Shown here: one piece after another, positions 53,317-62,129 of the stretch
Layout: every line of letters starts with the position of its first letter
Numbering within the stretch: position 1 is the stretch's first letter
DNA from: an uncultured Saprospiraceae bacterium
GTDB taxonomy: Bacteria; Bacteroidota; Bacteroidia; Chitinophagales; Saprospiraceae
Assembly (NCBI GenBank): GCA_938001865.1
Contig: CALLAW010000005.1
Span: 20,977 to 84,976, forward strand
Direction: 5' to 3'
Length of the DNA: 64,000 bases
Notes under the pieces: model-generated
Databases searched by the model: none
The model's input: only the letters and a program-made list of their open reading frames with translations
Told to the model about the DNA's origin: nothing
Made by a program: the position numbers and the translations under genes

Positions 53317-54018
53317 ATGATTAATCGCCAAATACTCACAGTCTTTTTTCTACTTTCAGCCTTGACACTCTCATCTCAGAGCTTCCATTTCGGTCCTAAG
53401 GGTGGCACTGGGATCTCATACCAGCAATGGAACGGGAGTGATAGATCACCAATCATCCCTCTCCATGGAGACATGTTTATAGAGACATTAGATGACGATG
53501 GCAAGGGAGCCATCTATGCTCAGCTCGGTCTACATACGAGAGGTAGTAGTACTCAGGTACGTAATATCTTCAACAATTCTCTAGGTCGTACGAGCTTCAA
53601 ATATCAGAATATCTCGCTTGGTGCAGGGATCAAGAAAAGGCTCGATCTTGACCGATCACCTGTCATCTATTACCAGGCTGGGATCAGAGGAGAGTATACT
53701 GTAGCAAATAATTTGAGTGAATTCGAAGCGATCAACATCTCAGGTACTTTTCCCCTTGAGCCATTTGTACGAAAGTTCAATTATGGGATTACTGTTGGTG
53801 GTGGGTTTGAGTTTGACTTAGGACGACAATTCCAGCCATTCATAGAGTTTAACTTCATGCCAGATCTCAGTGCCCAGTATGATCAGTTTCAGAGTGTAGA
53901 GATCAATGACCCATTCACTAATACTATCAGGACTATCCCTGCACGAACAGTAAGGAACATTTCACTAGAGGTGACACTTGGATTGAAATTTCTCAGAGAA
54001 GTAATCTATGTCGATTAA
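53317..54018 (+). CDS. Outer-membrane beta-barrel protein
   Basis: 233 residues: signal peptide (ILTVFFLLSALTLSSQ) and a beta-barrel pattern opening FHFGPKGGTGISYQQW. Internal strands (GAIYAQLGLHTRGSS, SLGAGIKKRL, YYQAGIRGEYTV) alternate as expected for a small outer-membrane barrel, but the last strand is followed by a short extra tail (EVIYVD). 17 bp after its stop comes the TonB-domain gene, so the two are likely co-transcribed. Confidence 0.72.
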   Translation: MINRQILTVFFLLSALTLSSQSFHFGPKGGTGISYQQWNGSDRSPIIPLHGDMFIETLDDDGKGAIYAQLGLHTRGSSTQVRNIFNNSLGRTSFKYQNISLGAGIKKRLDLDRSPVIYYQAGIRGEYTVANNLSEFEAINISGTFPLEPFVRKFNYGITVGGGFEFDLGRQFQPFIEFNFMPDLSAQYDQFQSVEINDPFTNTIRTIPARTVRNISLEVTLGLKFLREVIYVD

Positions 54019-54035
54019 TCTTCGTTTACACCAGT

Positions 54036-54500
54036 ATGAAGAAGCAAAGATCTGATGACTCATTCGTAAAGAAGCCAATCTACCCTGGTGGTAATAAAGC
54101 TCTAGGACAGTTCATCAAGTCTAAGATGAAGTATCCTCAAGAAGCACTCGACCACAAGATTGAAGGGACTGTACATCTCCGGTATGAAGTCAATTACAAA
54201 GGTGCAGTGACTAAGAGTAAAGTCATCTCATCGCTTGGTCATGGATGCGACGAAGAAGCACAACGACTCGTCAAGCTCCTCAAATTTGAGATGCCAAAAA
54301 TTCCTCGAAAACTCAGATTGAAATTTACAAAGACGATTAGAATCCACTTCAAACTTCCTAAAGCTAAGCCAAAGAAAGTCAAACCTAAGCTGCCTAAAAC
54401 TCAACGGCAGATCACATATCAAGTAACTTCCAGTCAGAATCTCACCAAAGAGAAAATCTCCAAACCCTCCAAAGGCTATAGCTACACGATTACTGTCTAG
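54036..54500 (+). CDS. TonB C-terminal-domain protein without membrane anchor
   Basis: 154 residues. Residues ~13-110 are a TonB C-terminal domain: Y-P-G-G-N-K-A-L-G-Q-F-I, K-Y-P-Q-E-A-L-D-H-K-I-E-G-T-V, then a VNYKGAVTKSKVISSLGHGCDEEAQRLVK stretch. Unlike TonB it has no N-terminal transmembrane helix, and the Lys/Pro-rich segment (KPKKVKPKLPK) comes after the domain, not before it. With no signal peptide, its compartment is unclear. It follows an outer-membrane barrel gene. It may be a regulator or partner of energy transduction, or a domain reused elsewhere. Confidence 0.7.
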   Translation: MKKQRSDDSFVKKPIYPGGNKALGQFIKSKMKYPQEALDHKIEGTVHLRYEVNYKGAVTKSKVISSLGHGCDEEAQRLVKLLKFEMPKIPRKLRLKFTKTIRIHFKLPKAKPKKVKPKLPKTQRQITYQVTSSQNLTKEKISKPSKGYSYTITV

Positions 54501-54638
54501 CCTGTATCTATAACAAGACTGGTCAATAGGATTGCACTTAGACTGATCAGCACGAGATGCACCAATAGAGAAGATCTACTTATGGAAATTGGTGACAAAT
54601 TACCAATGATGGGATTTGGACTCAATCCCTGCTAATCA

Positions 54639-55301
54639 CTATTTCTTAGCATCGTCCTTCTTCTTGAAATCACCATTCTTCCATGCTTTGACGAACTGTG
54701 CCCAAGAGATTGGGTTGAAGATATTCATCGGCTTATATTGACCAGAATATCTCGCTTCGTAGATCTGATCTTGGAGGACATGGCTGTAGGCCTCACCGCC
54801 ATCATATGGGAGTTCTTGTCTCATCTCCTTGAGGACTTGCTCGGCGAGATTCTCTTGCATCCGTTCTCTCATATCATTGGTCACATCGATCGCGAGGAAC
54901 TCTTGCTTGTAGTGCATCTTACTTGGCCATGGGTAGATAACAGCCTCTGGCAAGAGTACATCGTCCTTACTCATCACCTGATACCATGAATAATAGTCAT
55001 GGCTCAGTGTGTCAGCGATAATATGCTGAGTAGTTGCAAATCCCACTCTACTGAATACAATGGTATCTCCTACCTCTGCCACCAATGAGAAGAATCCATC
55101 AAACTCTGAGATAGTCCCTCGAGATGAATTAAGGATAGATATGTTGGTATAGGGAAGCGGTTGAGGCTCGTCAGTCTTACCCTCGGTCACTACTACCCCT
55201 GAGAACTGAATATATCTCAACTGTGGATTGTCATCCTGAGCAAGAAGAAAACTCGGCAATAAAATACCAAAAAGGACGAGTAGGGAATTAAATCTATTCA
55301 T
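54639..55301 (-). CDS. Carboxypeptidase-regulatory-like secreted protein
   Basis: 220 residues: signal peptide (SLLVLFGILLPSFLLAQ), then a carboxypeptidase-regulatory-like domain (~30-105; FSGVVVTEGKTDEPQPLPYTNISIL...DGFFSL...GDTIVFSRVGFATT), then a helical C-terminal part (~135-220) ending in Lys-rich residues. In SusC-like receptors this domain sits at the N-terminus; here it is free-standing. The open frame extends to 55361, but the ATG at 55301 gives the signal peptide. Function unknown. Confidence 0.7.
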   Translation of the reverse strand: MNRFNSLLVLFGILLPSFLLAQDDNPQLRYIQFSGVVVTEGKTDEPQPLPYTNISILNSSRGTISEFDGFFSLVAEVGDTIVFSRVGFATTQHIIADTLSHDYYSWYQVMSKDDVLLPEAVIYPWPSKMHYKQEFLAIDVTNDMRERMQENLAEQVLKEMRQELPYDGGEAYSHVLQDQIYEARYSGQYKPMNIFNPISWAQFVKAWKNGDFKKKDDAKK

Positions 55302-55424
55302 GCTCAAGTGTACGGTTAAGTGATGAAATACCTTTGTAAGATTAACAGTCGTTAACCACAAGATAGACCAAAATCAGACTCTGTTAACATTGCTTTAACA
55401 AAGAAATGTAAGATGTGTTGTCGT

Positions 55425-56285
55425 CTACACTTCTTTGGCAACCTTGAGACTTAGATCAAGTGACCCTGCACTATGTGTCAAAGCACCTACCGAGATATAG
55501 TCAACTCCTGTCTCTGCAATCTTACGTACAGTCTTGAGTGTCACTCCACCAGATGCCTCTGTCTCATACTTATTGCCAATAGTGGCGACTGCTTCTCTGA
55601 GTATCGGTAGCTCAAAGTTATCTAGCATGATCCGAGTCACTCCACCCGTATTGAGGACATTGTGTAGCTCCACTAAGTTACGGACCTCGACAGTAATCCC
55701 CATCGCAGTATCCTTTTCCTTGAGGTATTTGTTGACACTTTTGATGGCTTCACTGATTCCTCCACTCGCATCGATATGATTATCCTTGATCATGATCCAA
55801 TCATAGAGACCATCTCGATAGTTAGTACATCCACCTATCCTCACTGCCCACTTCTCTAGGAATCTCAGCAGGGGAGTCGTCTTACGAGTATCTAGTATCT
55901 TGACCGGTAAGTCCTCGACCTCTATTGCAAATCGACTCGCAAGAGTAGAGATCCCACTCAGTCTCTGCATCGTATTGAGCACAAGTCTCTCACCCTTGAG
56001 TAAGGCCTGACTATTACACTCTACCTCAAATGCGATATCACCATACTTGACATCACTCCCATCCGCGATATGAGTAGTGAACGTCATCTGGGGATCTACC
56101 TTACGGAAAATGTACTCTGCAATCTGTACTCCTGCTATGACACCCACATCCTTGACTAAGAGTCTTGCCTTACTCGTATCATTGGGATCAATACAGGCAA
56201 GTGATGTATGATCACCATCTTGGACATCTTCGTGGAGTGCATCGATGATAAACTGGTCTAATTGTTGGATATCTATACCGTTCAT
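55425..56285 (-). CDS. nadC: Nicotinate-nucleotide pyrophosphorylase (carboxylating)
   Basis: 286-residue quinolinate phosphoribosyltransferase of NAD synthesis, converting quinolinate and PRPP to nicotinate mononucleotide. Motifs: G-D-H-T-S, G-V-I-A-G-V-Q-I-A-E, L-N-T-M-Q-R-L-S-G-I-S-T (~102-113), the D-T-R-K-T-T-P-L-L-R motif and catalytic-lysine stretch I-K-D-N-H-I, then the final SGGVTLKTV...VDYISVGALTHS phosphate-binding loop. All intact. ATG start. Confidence 0.95.
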   Translation of the reverse strand: MNGIDIQQLDQFIIDALHEDVQDGDHTSLACIDPNDTSKARLLVKDVGVIAGVQIAEYIFRKVDPQMTFTTHIADGSDVKYGDIAFEVECNSQALLKGERLVLNTMQRLSGISTLASRFAIEVEDLPVKILDTRKTTPLLRFLEKWAVRIGGCTNYRDGLYDWIMIKDNHIDASGGISEAIKSVNKYLKEKDTAMGITVEVRNLVELHNVLNTGGVTRIMLDNFELPILREAVATIGNKYETEASGGVTLKTVRKIAETGVDYISVGALTHSAGSLDLSLKVAKEV

Positions 56286-56397
56286 GTAATTACTTCTCTT
56301 GATTTAACTTCTAAGAACAAAATTGGAGATTTATTTACATAATCATACTAATCCGATCTATTATTTCGATAATTAATTGGACTAAACATCTAATATT

Positions 56398-57441
56398 ATT
56401 AAAAAAATTACTCATCTCGCTACATCCCTCGCTATTTGCATTCTGCTCATGACTCTGATTGGGTGTACCAGTGACTCTACTCCTGATGTAGATTCGCTTG
56501 TAAGCAAAGTTGACATTATAAGATATGACCAAGCTGTGATGCAATTGGATACTACTCAGATGCAATCACAACTCACAGAGCTCAGACAGCGATATCCTGC
56601 CATGTTTAAGGTCTACTTTGAACAACTCATCCCGATCACTCCACGAGATTCTATAGATGTTACCAAGCTTACCGACTTCGTGACCAATCCGCATGTCCGT
56701 AAGGTAGGATCTCTGATCTCAGAGACTTATACTAATCTAGATAGAGAATATGAAGAACTCGGTCAGGCTTTCGCTTATCTCAAGTACTATTTACCTGAGA
56801 GTGAGATACCACAGCTCTACACACTCTATGGAGACTTTAGCTATCAAGCGTTCATCTTTGAGGAGGCAGATGGTCGCGATGCGATAGGCATTGCACTTGA
56901 GATGTTTCTAGGGCAAGACTATCCTTACAAGGCGCTTGATCCACAGAATCCAATCTTCTCTGACTACATTACAAGGCGCTATACGAGGTCTTACATCCCT
57001 CTCAAGGTAGTAGGAGTGCTGGCAGAAGATCTCCTCGGCCCACTCTCAGGCAAGCGACTTATCGACTATGCAATCTATGAAGGGAAGAAGCAATATCTCC
57101 TCAGCAAGCTATTTCCCAAGAGGTCACCAGCTGAGCTCTTAGAGTATACAGAAGCTGAGTATGATTGGTGTGTCAAGAGTCAACTAGGGATCTGGGACCT
57201 ATTCCTAGATCAAGAACTTATCTACGAAACGAATCAACAAAAAATAAACTCCTATATCAACGAAGCACCTAGAGCCAAAGGGATGCCCGATGCATCACCA
57301 GGACGAACGGCACATTTTTTGGGATACCAAATAGTGAAAGCTTATATGGATAAGACCCAAAGTACTCTAAGTGACTTGATTGCTAACAAGGATAGCGAAG
57401 CAATATTCCGAAAATCAAAATATAAACCCAAGAGGAATTAA
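56398..57441 (+). CDS. gldB: GldB-family gliding/T9SS lipoprotein
   Basis: 347 residues when started at 56398. The family core is unmistakable: the V-D-I-I-R-Y-D opening, A-Y-L-K-Y-Y-L-P-E-S and the conserved Asp-Arg stretches of the GldB/DUF2268-like fold (LEMFLGQDYPYK...NPIFSDYITRRYTRSYIP). The frame upstream of the first ATG (56449) codes a textbook lipoprotein signal peptide, KKITHLATSLAICILLM, ending at the lipobox TLIGC, so translation must begin further up than that ATG. No ATG, GTG or TTG lies between the upstream stop and there; ATT at 56398 (or 56395) is the most reasonable start. GldB is needed for gliding and T9SS stability in flavobacteria. Confidence 0.82.
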   Translation: MKKITHLATSLAICILLMTLIGCTSDSTPDVDSLVSKVDIIRYDQAVMQLDTTQMQSQLTELRQRYPAMFKVYFEQLIPITPRDSIDVTKLTDFVTNPHVRKVGSLISETYTNLDREYEELGQAFAYLKYYLPESEIPQLYTLYGDFSYQAFIFEEADGRDAIGIALEMFLGQDYPYKALDPQNPIFSDYITRRYTRSYIPLKVVGVLAEDLLGPLSGKRLIDYAIYEGKKQYLLSKLFPKRSPAELLEYTEAEYDWCVKSQLGIWDLFLDQELIYETNQQKINSYINEAPRAKGMPDASPGRTAHFLGYQIVKAYMDKTQSTLSDLIANKDSEAIFRKSKYKPKRN

Positions 57442-57551
57442 AGACACATAACAGAGTTAAATTAGAGTCAAAACCGTGAGACATCGCCTATCTTTAGGCA
57501 GTCAATATTTTTTTTTGCAAAAAATTATTACATCGAATATAACATTAGACC

Positions 57552-58502
57552 ATGGCAAGAGCAATACCAGTAGTGGATCTTTCCACTTTTGTAAATGGAA
57601 CAGCAGAACAACGATCAGCATTCGTCGCTAAACTTGGAAAGGCATTCAACGAAGTAGGATTCGTCGGTGTCATCAATCATGGCATCGACAAGTCGTTAGT
57701 AGAAGATTTTTACGCAAGTAGTAAGGATTTCTTCTCTCTGCCTGTCTCTGATAAGACTGCATATAAGCTAGAGGGACTTGCAGGACAGCGTGGTTATACA
57801 TCATTTGGCACAGAGCATGCTAAGCAATCTAATGTCGCAGACCTCAAGGAGTTTTTTCAGATTGGACAGTTCGTCCCATCAGATCACCCGATGAAATCAC
57901 TCTACCCTGACAACGTCAACGTAGATAAGGTACCAGAGTTCTATGATCTAGGCAAGAGACTCTACAAGTCATTTGAATCCTCCGGAGCTCAACTCCTCAA
58001 GGCAATTGCAATCTATCTAGACCTTGGCGAAGATTACTTCTCAGAGAAAATCGAAGAAGGAAATAGTATCCTCCGTACTATTCATTATCCACCAATTACA
58101 GAAGAGCCTCGGACAGCAATCAGAGCCGAACAACACGAAGATATCAATCTCATCACACTCCTAGTGGGAGCATCTGCTGGTGGGCTCCAACTGCTCAATA
58201 ATGATGGAGTCTGGCAAGATATCACTCCCGAAGAAGACGAGATAGTCATCAACGTAGGTGATATGCTGCAAAGACTGACCAATAACTATCTCAAGTCTAC
58301 TACCCATAGAGTAATCAATCCTCCTAAAGAGGAATGGCATGTACCTAGACTCTCTATTCCGTTTTTTCTTCATCCTAAGGGTAATATGGATCTGACCTGT
58401 CTAGAGAGTTGTATCACTGATGAGAGACCTCTCGCCTATGAGCCAATCACTGCCGGTGATTATCTCGACGAAAGACTCAGAGAAATTGGTCTGAAAAAGT
58501 AG
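57552..58502 (+). CDS. 2-oxoglutarate/Fe(II) oxygenase (isopenicillin-N-synthase-like)
   Basis: 316-residue non-heme iron dioxygenase. The iron-binding facial triad is visible: His and Asp in QHEDIN (~196-201), and His in TTHRVIN (~255). The 2-oxoglutarate-binding Arg is in PRLSIPFF, giving the R-x-S motif (~268-270). An N-terminal DIOX_N half (IPVVDLSTFVNG...AFNEVGFVGVINHG) completes the family. The substrate is not known; similar enzymes modify small metabolites. ATG start; the mRNA begins after an AT-rich gap. Confidence 0.88.
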   Translation: MARAIPVVDLSTFVNGTAEQRSAFVAKLGKAFNEVGFVGVINHGIDKSLVEDFYASSKDFFSLPVSDKTAYKLEGLAGQRGYTSFGTEHAKQSNVADLKEFFQIGQFVPSDHPMKSLYPDNVNVDKVPEFYDLGKRLYKSFESSGAQLLKAIAIYLDLGEDYFSEKIEEGNSILRTIHYPPITEEPRTAIRAEQHEDINLITLLVGASAGGLQLLNNDGVWQDITPEEDEIVINVGDMLQRLTNNYLKSTTHRVINPPKEEWHVPRLSIPFFLHPKGNMDLTCLESCITDERPLAYEPITAGDYLDERLREIGLKK

Positions 58503-58510
58503 TAACTTTG
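58503..58510 (+). promoter_or_regulatory. TAACTTTG -7 element for tatA
   Basis: Exact TAnnTTTG match 17 bp before the tatA ATG, overlapping the stop of the oxygenase gene. A TTG lies at 58486-58488, closer than usual. The transcript leader would be very short. Confidence 0.4.
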
Positions 58511-58527
58511 ATCCAAAATACGAAAGC

Positions 58528-58734
58528 ATGAATTTCATACAGACATTAGTCGCAATCGGACCGCAAGAAATCATTTTTATTGCTTGTGCTATACTCCTGT
58601 TATTCGGTGGTAAGAAGATCCCAGAGCTCATGAGAGGTCTAGGTCAAGGAATCAGAGAATTCAACAGTGCCAAAGCCAATATCGAACAAGAGGTCAAAGA
58701 CAGTATCAAAGAAGTAGACGAAGGTAAAAAGTAA
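58528..58734 (+). CDS. tatA: Twin-arginine translocase subunit TatA
   Basis: 68-residue TatA/E: one N-terminal transmembrane helix (~14-27, IIFIACAILLLFGG), then the amphipathic helix GGKKIPELMRGLGQGIREFNSAKANI, and a charged C-tail. This is the pore-forming part of the system that exports folded, twin-arginine-signal proteins. tatC is not in the window. A Tat-like signal is seen on the phosphatase at 2663-3580. ATG start. Confidence 0.93.
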   Translation: MNFIQTLVAIGPQEIIFIACAILLLFGGKKIPELMRGLGQGIREFNSAKANIEQEVKDSIKEVDEGKK

Positions 58735-58845
58735 CCTCCCCTATCTACCTCTGATTGCTCTCAGTCTGTGATGGAGATACTGTACAGTATACAGATCTTA
58801 CCAGTAAAGTCTCTATATCCTCAATAATCAAAACATTCGCAAATT

Positions 58846-59286
58846 ATGTACTCAATCCTCCAACATGCCCACTCTGGACTCAGATGGCTCGTACTCGTCT
58901 TCCTTATCATGGCTATCTTCAATGCACTGACCAAGAGAGTAAGTGGATCATGGACTCCATCAGATAAGAAGAAAACTCTCTTCGGGATGATGTTTACCCA
59001 TATCCAGATCATCTTAGGGATCGTACTCTATGCGATCAGTCCCAAAGTCAGTATGCATGAAGGATGGATGAAAGAGGCGATCTATAGATTCTACGGGATG
59101 GAACATATCACGATGATGCTGATCGCAGCAGTTGTGATCACGATAGGCTATAGTACATCAAAGCGAGCTAAGACTGACAAGTCAAAGTTTACTAAGATTC
59201 TTATCTTCTACACGCTTGGTCTTGTGATCATCTTATCAGCGATTCCTTGGCCATTCAGAGAGGCACTCGGAGGTGGTTGGTTTTGA
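58846..59286 (+). CDS. Four-helix membrane protein, cytochrome b561/CopD-like
   Basis: 146 residues with about four transmembrane segments (~13-25, ~48-64, ~86-102, ~120-135) and His residues at H7, H9 and in FTHIQ and GMEHITM. The Q-H-A-H-S-G-L-R-W start matches a small Bacteroidota membrane family with possible heme-binding His, related in look to cytochrome b561/CopD-type proteins. No specific role is supported. ATG start; 110 bp after tatA. Confidence 0.6.
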   Translation: MYSILQHAHSGLRWLVLVFLIMAIFNALTKRVSGSWTPSDKKKTLFGMMFTHIQIILGIVLYAISPKVSMHEGWMKEAIYRFYGMEHITMMLIAAVVITIGYSTSKRAKTDKSKFTKILIFYTLGLVIILSAIPWPFREALGGGWF

Positions 59287-59434
59287 TAGATATCCATCGA
59301 CTGATTCTAAAGTTTTTTGATCAACGATATGCTTATCACAGGATCTCATAGTGTGATTATCCATACCATCGGAATCTAAGTGTGCCCCTTAGATCTCGGC
59401 AATAACATCAAGCAAATAATTTAATCTTGAAGTG

Positions 59435-59776
59435 ATGAAAATCATAATTACCATTCTACTCTTAATAGGCGTAATCTATATTGTGAGTAGCAAATTGAAC
59501 AATCGGACAGCTGTAACTCTCCCTGACAATCCTTATCTCGTAGATGTCAGGACTGAGAGTGAGTATGCGAGTGGAAGTGTACCCGGAGCTATCAATGTTC
59601 CTCTCTCCTCTATCGGCGACTCCTTGCACCTCTTCGATGACAAAGAAGATATCGTACTCTTCTGCCGGAGTGGCAATAGAAGTGGTAAAGCAAAAGCCAT
59701 CCTCGAATCTAAGGGTATCCTCAATATTACCAATGGAGGTTCTTGGCAGAATGTAAGGGATCTCTTGAAAAAATAA
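59435..59776 (+). CDS. Rhodanese-domain protein with N-terminal anchor
   Basis: 113 residues: an N-terminal hydrophobic anchor or signal (IIITILLLIGVIYIV) and a single rhodanese domain. The catalytic loop is CRSGNRSG (~77-84) with an intact active-site Cys, and V-D-V-R-T-E-S-E-Y opens the domain. It would transfer sulfane sulfur or act as a redox/sensor unit on the outer side of the membrane. A GTG at 59432 is possible, but the ATG three bases later is preferred. Confidence 0.85.
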   Translation: MKIIITILLLIGVIYIVSSKLNNRTAVTLPDNPYLVDVRTESEYASGSVPGAINVPLSSIGDSLHLFDDKEDIVLFCRSGNRSGKAKAILESKGILNITNGGSWQNVRDLLKK

Positions 59777-59822
59777 GTGATATTGGAGTGTACGTAAGGT
59801 AGAATAGATGTAAATGGTCTGT

Positions 59823-61055
59823 CTATCCGAGAGTCTGCTTTGCTACTTTGATCGGTGCAGCGATACACTTCTTCTCCATGTAATCTAGCATCTTTAAGAC
59901 GAGGGATTTAGAGTCATCGTCTAAGCGATCGATCTCCTTTTTGAAGACTTGCTCGATTGCTGTTTCTTTGATTGATTTGATCTCTGATGGTACACTCTTG
60001 AGGGCTTTCTCGAGCCGACGCATCTGTAGAGCAGTATCAAACTCTTCTGCCTTCTCATCTATGATCAATAAGGCATGCTGCATCTCAGTCTTACGAAACT
60101 GCATATTCTCATCTGCTAGACTTCTGATACTCTCGATATCGATGTAAGTATTATCATACTGGTCGATGACAAGAGGATCAACATTTCGCGGGACTGAGAG
60201 GTCTACAATTACCTTGTGGGACTCATCACCTTGGAGGAGCCCCTTGTAGATCTCGATATCTACGATAGGCTTAGTCGATGCAGTACAGACTATGATACAA
60301 TCAAATCCACTCTTGTAATCTGCCAAATCTGAAAGATGATATGCCGGTGCCTTCAGTAACTCAGCTACATTGCTTGCATTATTCAGTGATCTATTGAAGA
60401 CTGTTACATCTGAGAAGCCTTGCTTCTTCATGAATCTAGCAACGTTTCTATTCGTTTCGCCTGCACCTATCAGGAGGACTTTTGATTCTGGATTTACCTC
60501 AGAGTCTAACATCTTCTTGAATGTCAAGGAAGCAACTGAGACTGGTCTCTCTCCTATCTTGGTATGGGTATAGATATACTTAGCGGTATTGACTGTCGCT
60601 TGCTCTACGAGTCTGAGATAATCACCACAGAGTTGATATTGCACAGCATATCTGTATGCCTCTCTGAATTGTCTGAATATCTCTCGTTCGCCTACTACTA
60701 GAGAGTCTACTGATGAGGCGACTTGATAGAGATGTTTGATTGCCTTCAATCCGGTGAATGTATCAACGTACTTATGGAGTCGATCTAGTATCTCTTGAGG
60801 AAGACTCGGATTGATCTGTGAAAAAAACCGTTGAACCCAATGCTCATCTATCGCTTGATCTCTGACTACTACGAAGCTAATCCTATTGCAAGTATTGAGG
60901 TACAAGATCTCATCGATATCAAATAGATCCTTGAGCCTCGATAGAGTCGTATGCACAGGATTACTCTCACTAGGTTGGATGACGAAGTGCTTCAGTTCCT
61001 CGACTGAGAGATTCTGATGAGTAATAGTGATAATCTGTAGATTCCGTAGCCTCAT
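59823..61055 (-). CDS. hemA: Glutamyl-tRNA reductase
   Basis: 410-residue NADPH enzyme making glutamate-1-semialdehyde, the first committed step of C5 tetrapyrrole synthesis. The catalytic Cys is in LNTCNRIS (~57), the VASSVDSLVVGEREIFRQF region and the NADPH Rossmann motif L-L-I-G-A-G-E-T-N-R-N (~199-209) are intact. A C-terminal dimerisation helix follows. The open frame extends to 61100, but a TACTTTTG promoter box (61074-61067) lies within that extension; the ATG at 61055 gives MRLRNLQIITITHQ, the normal start. Confidence 0.95.
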   Translation of the reverse strand: MRLRNLQIITITHQNLSVEELKHFVIQPSESNPVHTTLSRLKDLFDIDEILYLNTCNRISFVVVRDQAIDEHWVQRFFSQINPSLPQEILDRLHKYVDTFTGLKAIKHLYQVASSVDSLVVGEREIFRQFREAYRYAVQYQLCGDYLRLVEQATVNTAKYIYTHTKIGERPVSVASLTFKKMLDSEVNPESKVLLIGAGETNRNVARFMKKQGFSDVTVFNRSLNNASNVAELLKAPAYHLSDLADYKSGFDCIIVCTASTKPIVDIEIYKGLLQGDESHKVIVDLSVPRNVDPLVIDQYDNTYIDIESIRSLADENMQFRKTEMQHALLIIDEKAEEFDTALQMRRLEKALKSVPSEIKSIKETAIEQVFKKEIDRLDDDSKSLVLKMLDYMEKKCIAAPIKVAKQTLG

Positions 61056-61066
61056 ATCTGATAAGA

Positions 61067-61074
61067 CAAAAGTA
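61067..61074 (-). promoter_or_regulatory. TACTTTTG -7 element for hemA
   Basis: Exact minus-strand TAnnTTTG match 11 bp before the chosen hemA ATG, implying a leader of only a few bases and ruling out the longer N-terminus. Confidence 0.5.
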
Positions 61075-61178
61075 TAACGCAGTGGCCTAAATATTGTCAC
61101 AGTATTGTCATGAGACTAAGATGAAACTTATTTAGACTTATTCTACATAGATGCTCCATTGAGAAGTCGTCGCAATGT

Positions 61179-62129
61179 CTAGTGCGGTATCTCTACCGTC
61201 GTGATTACAGGATAGTGATCACTCGTACCACCTCTAATCACTTGAGATCTCTCAAGTCTGATCGTACCTCGTGCCATGATGTAGTCAAGTGTCATCAGAG
61301 ACATCCATGTACTGGAGTTGGGAAATGTAAATCGTCGCCATCTCAATAGCTTATTGCCTGTATCTATCCACTTCATACTCAGCCTACTGTAGAGGGGCTC
61401 ACACTGCAATGTATTGAGGTCGCCTGCGAGGATTTGGGCATGGTACTTTTGATTATCAGCAAGATCGAGCAGTGCTTGGACTTGTTGCTTTCTTACTTGA
61501 TAGTTCTGTGCATAGAGTGGTATGAACTGACGCTTGTGTTCTAGTGCAATACCCGGAGAGGCGAGATGTACATTGATGAGTTGGATACTGTGATCTTCGA
61601 TGGTAAGATCTGCACTCAGGGCAAATGGGCTGGTAGATTGACCCCCCAAGAGTACAGGGTTCTCTATCAAGTATTTGGAATATATCGCTATCCCATGGTA
61701 GTCGATGTGAGGCTCAGATACTCTATAAGGATGCGACTGTCTGAGAGTCTGATCTAGCAAGATCGACCACTGTGGTGTGAGCTCTTGGACGAGGAGTATA
61801 TCTGGATCATTCGCTGTAATGAGAGCTATGGATCGAGTTGGATCTGGATTCTTGAAGAGGAGATTGTATGTCATCACTCTCAGCTCTGTAGTATCATCTG
61901 TACTCCCTTGATTGAGTTGACTCCTAGAGTATGCAGAGAGACCTATCTGGACTATACAGATAAGAGCAATCAATGAAGTGGCGTATCTTATCCATCTACT
62001 TTGACTCCAAGAGTATATAGCAAAGACGAAGAGTACTATCTGTAAGTAAGGAAACCCAATCTTCCAGACCACAGCAGGGAGTAGCCAATACTGCAGTAAT
62101 CCACAGACAGCGACTATGATGTACAACAA
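61179..62129 (-). CDS. Membrane-anchored endonuclease/exonuclease/phosphatase-family protein
   Basis: 316 residues: two or three N-terminal transmembrane segments (~1-65), then an EEP (DNase-I-like) phosphodiesterase domain. Catalytic residues: N in M-T-Y-N-L-L-F (~87-92), E in V-Q-E-L-T (~114-118), H/N in L-I-N-V-H-L-A-S-P, D and N in L-A-G-D-L-N-T-L and the final G-G-T-S-D-H-Y-P-V-I. It probably cleaves a phosphodiester outside the cytoplasmic membrane. No ATG is in frame: the frame opens upstream at CTG 62192 or ATA 62180 with a basic stretch (KKNHHPIARGR), or TTG 62129/62126. The true start is uncertain. Confidence 0.8.
   Translation of the reverse strand: MLYIIVAVCGLLQYWLLPAVVWKIGFPYLQIVLFVFAIYSWSQSRWIRYATSLIALICIVQIGLSAYSRSQLNQGSTDDTTELRVMTYNLLFKNPDPTRSIALITANDPDILLVQELTPQWSILLDQTLRQSHPYRVSEPHIDYHGIAIYSKYLIENPVLLGGQSTSPFALSADLTIEDHSIQLINVHLASPGIALEHKRQFIPLYAQNYQVRKQQVQALLDLADNQKYHAQILAGDLNTLQCEPLYSRLSMKWIDTGNKLLRWRRFTFPNSSTWMSLMTLDYIMARGTIRLERSQVIRGGTSDHYPVITTVEIPH

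Noticed and set aside
55329..55336. TACCTTTG on the plus strand as a promoter
   Set aside because: No plus-strand gene follows for over a kilobase; it lies between two minus-strand genes, so probably chance.
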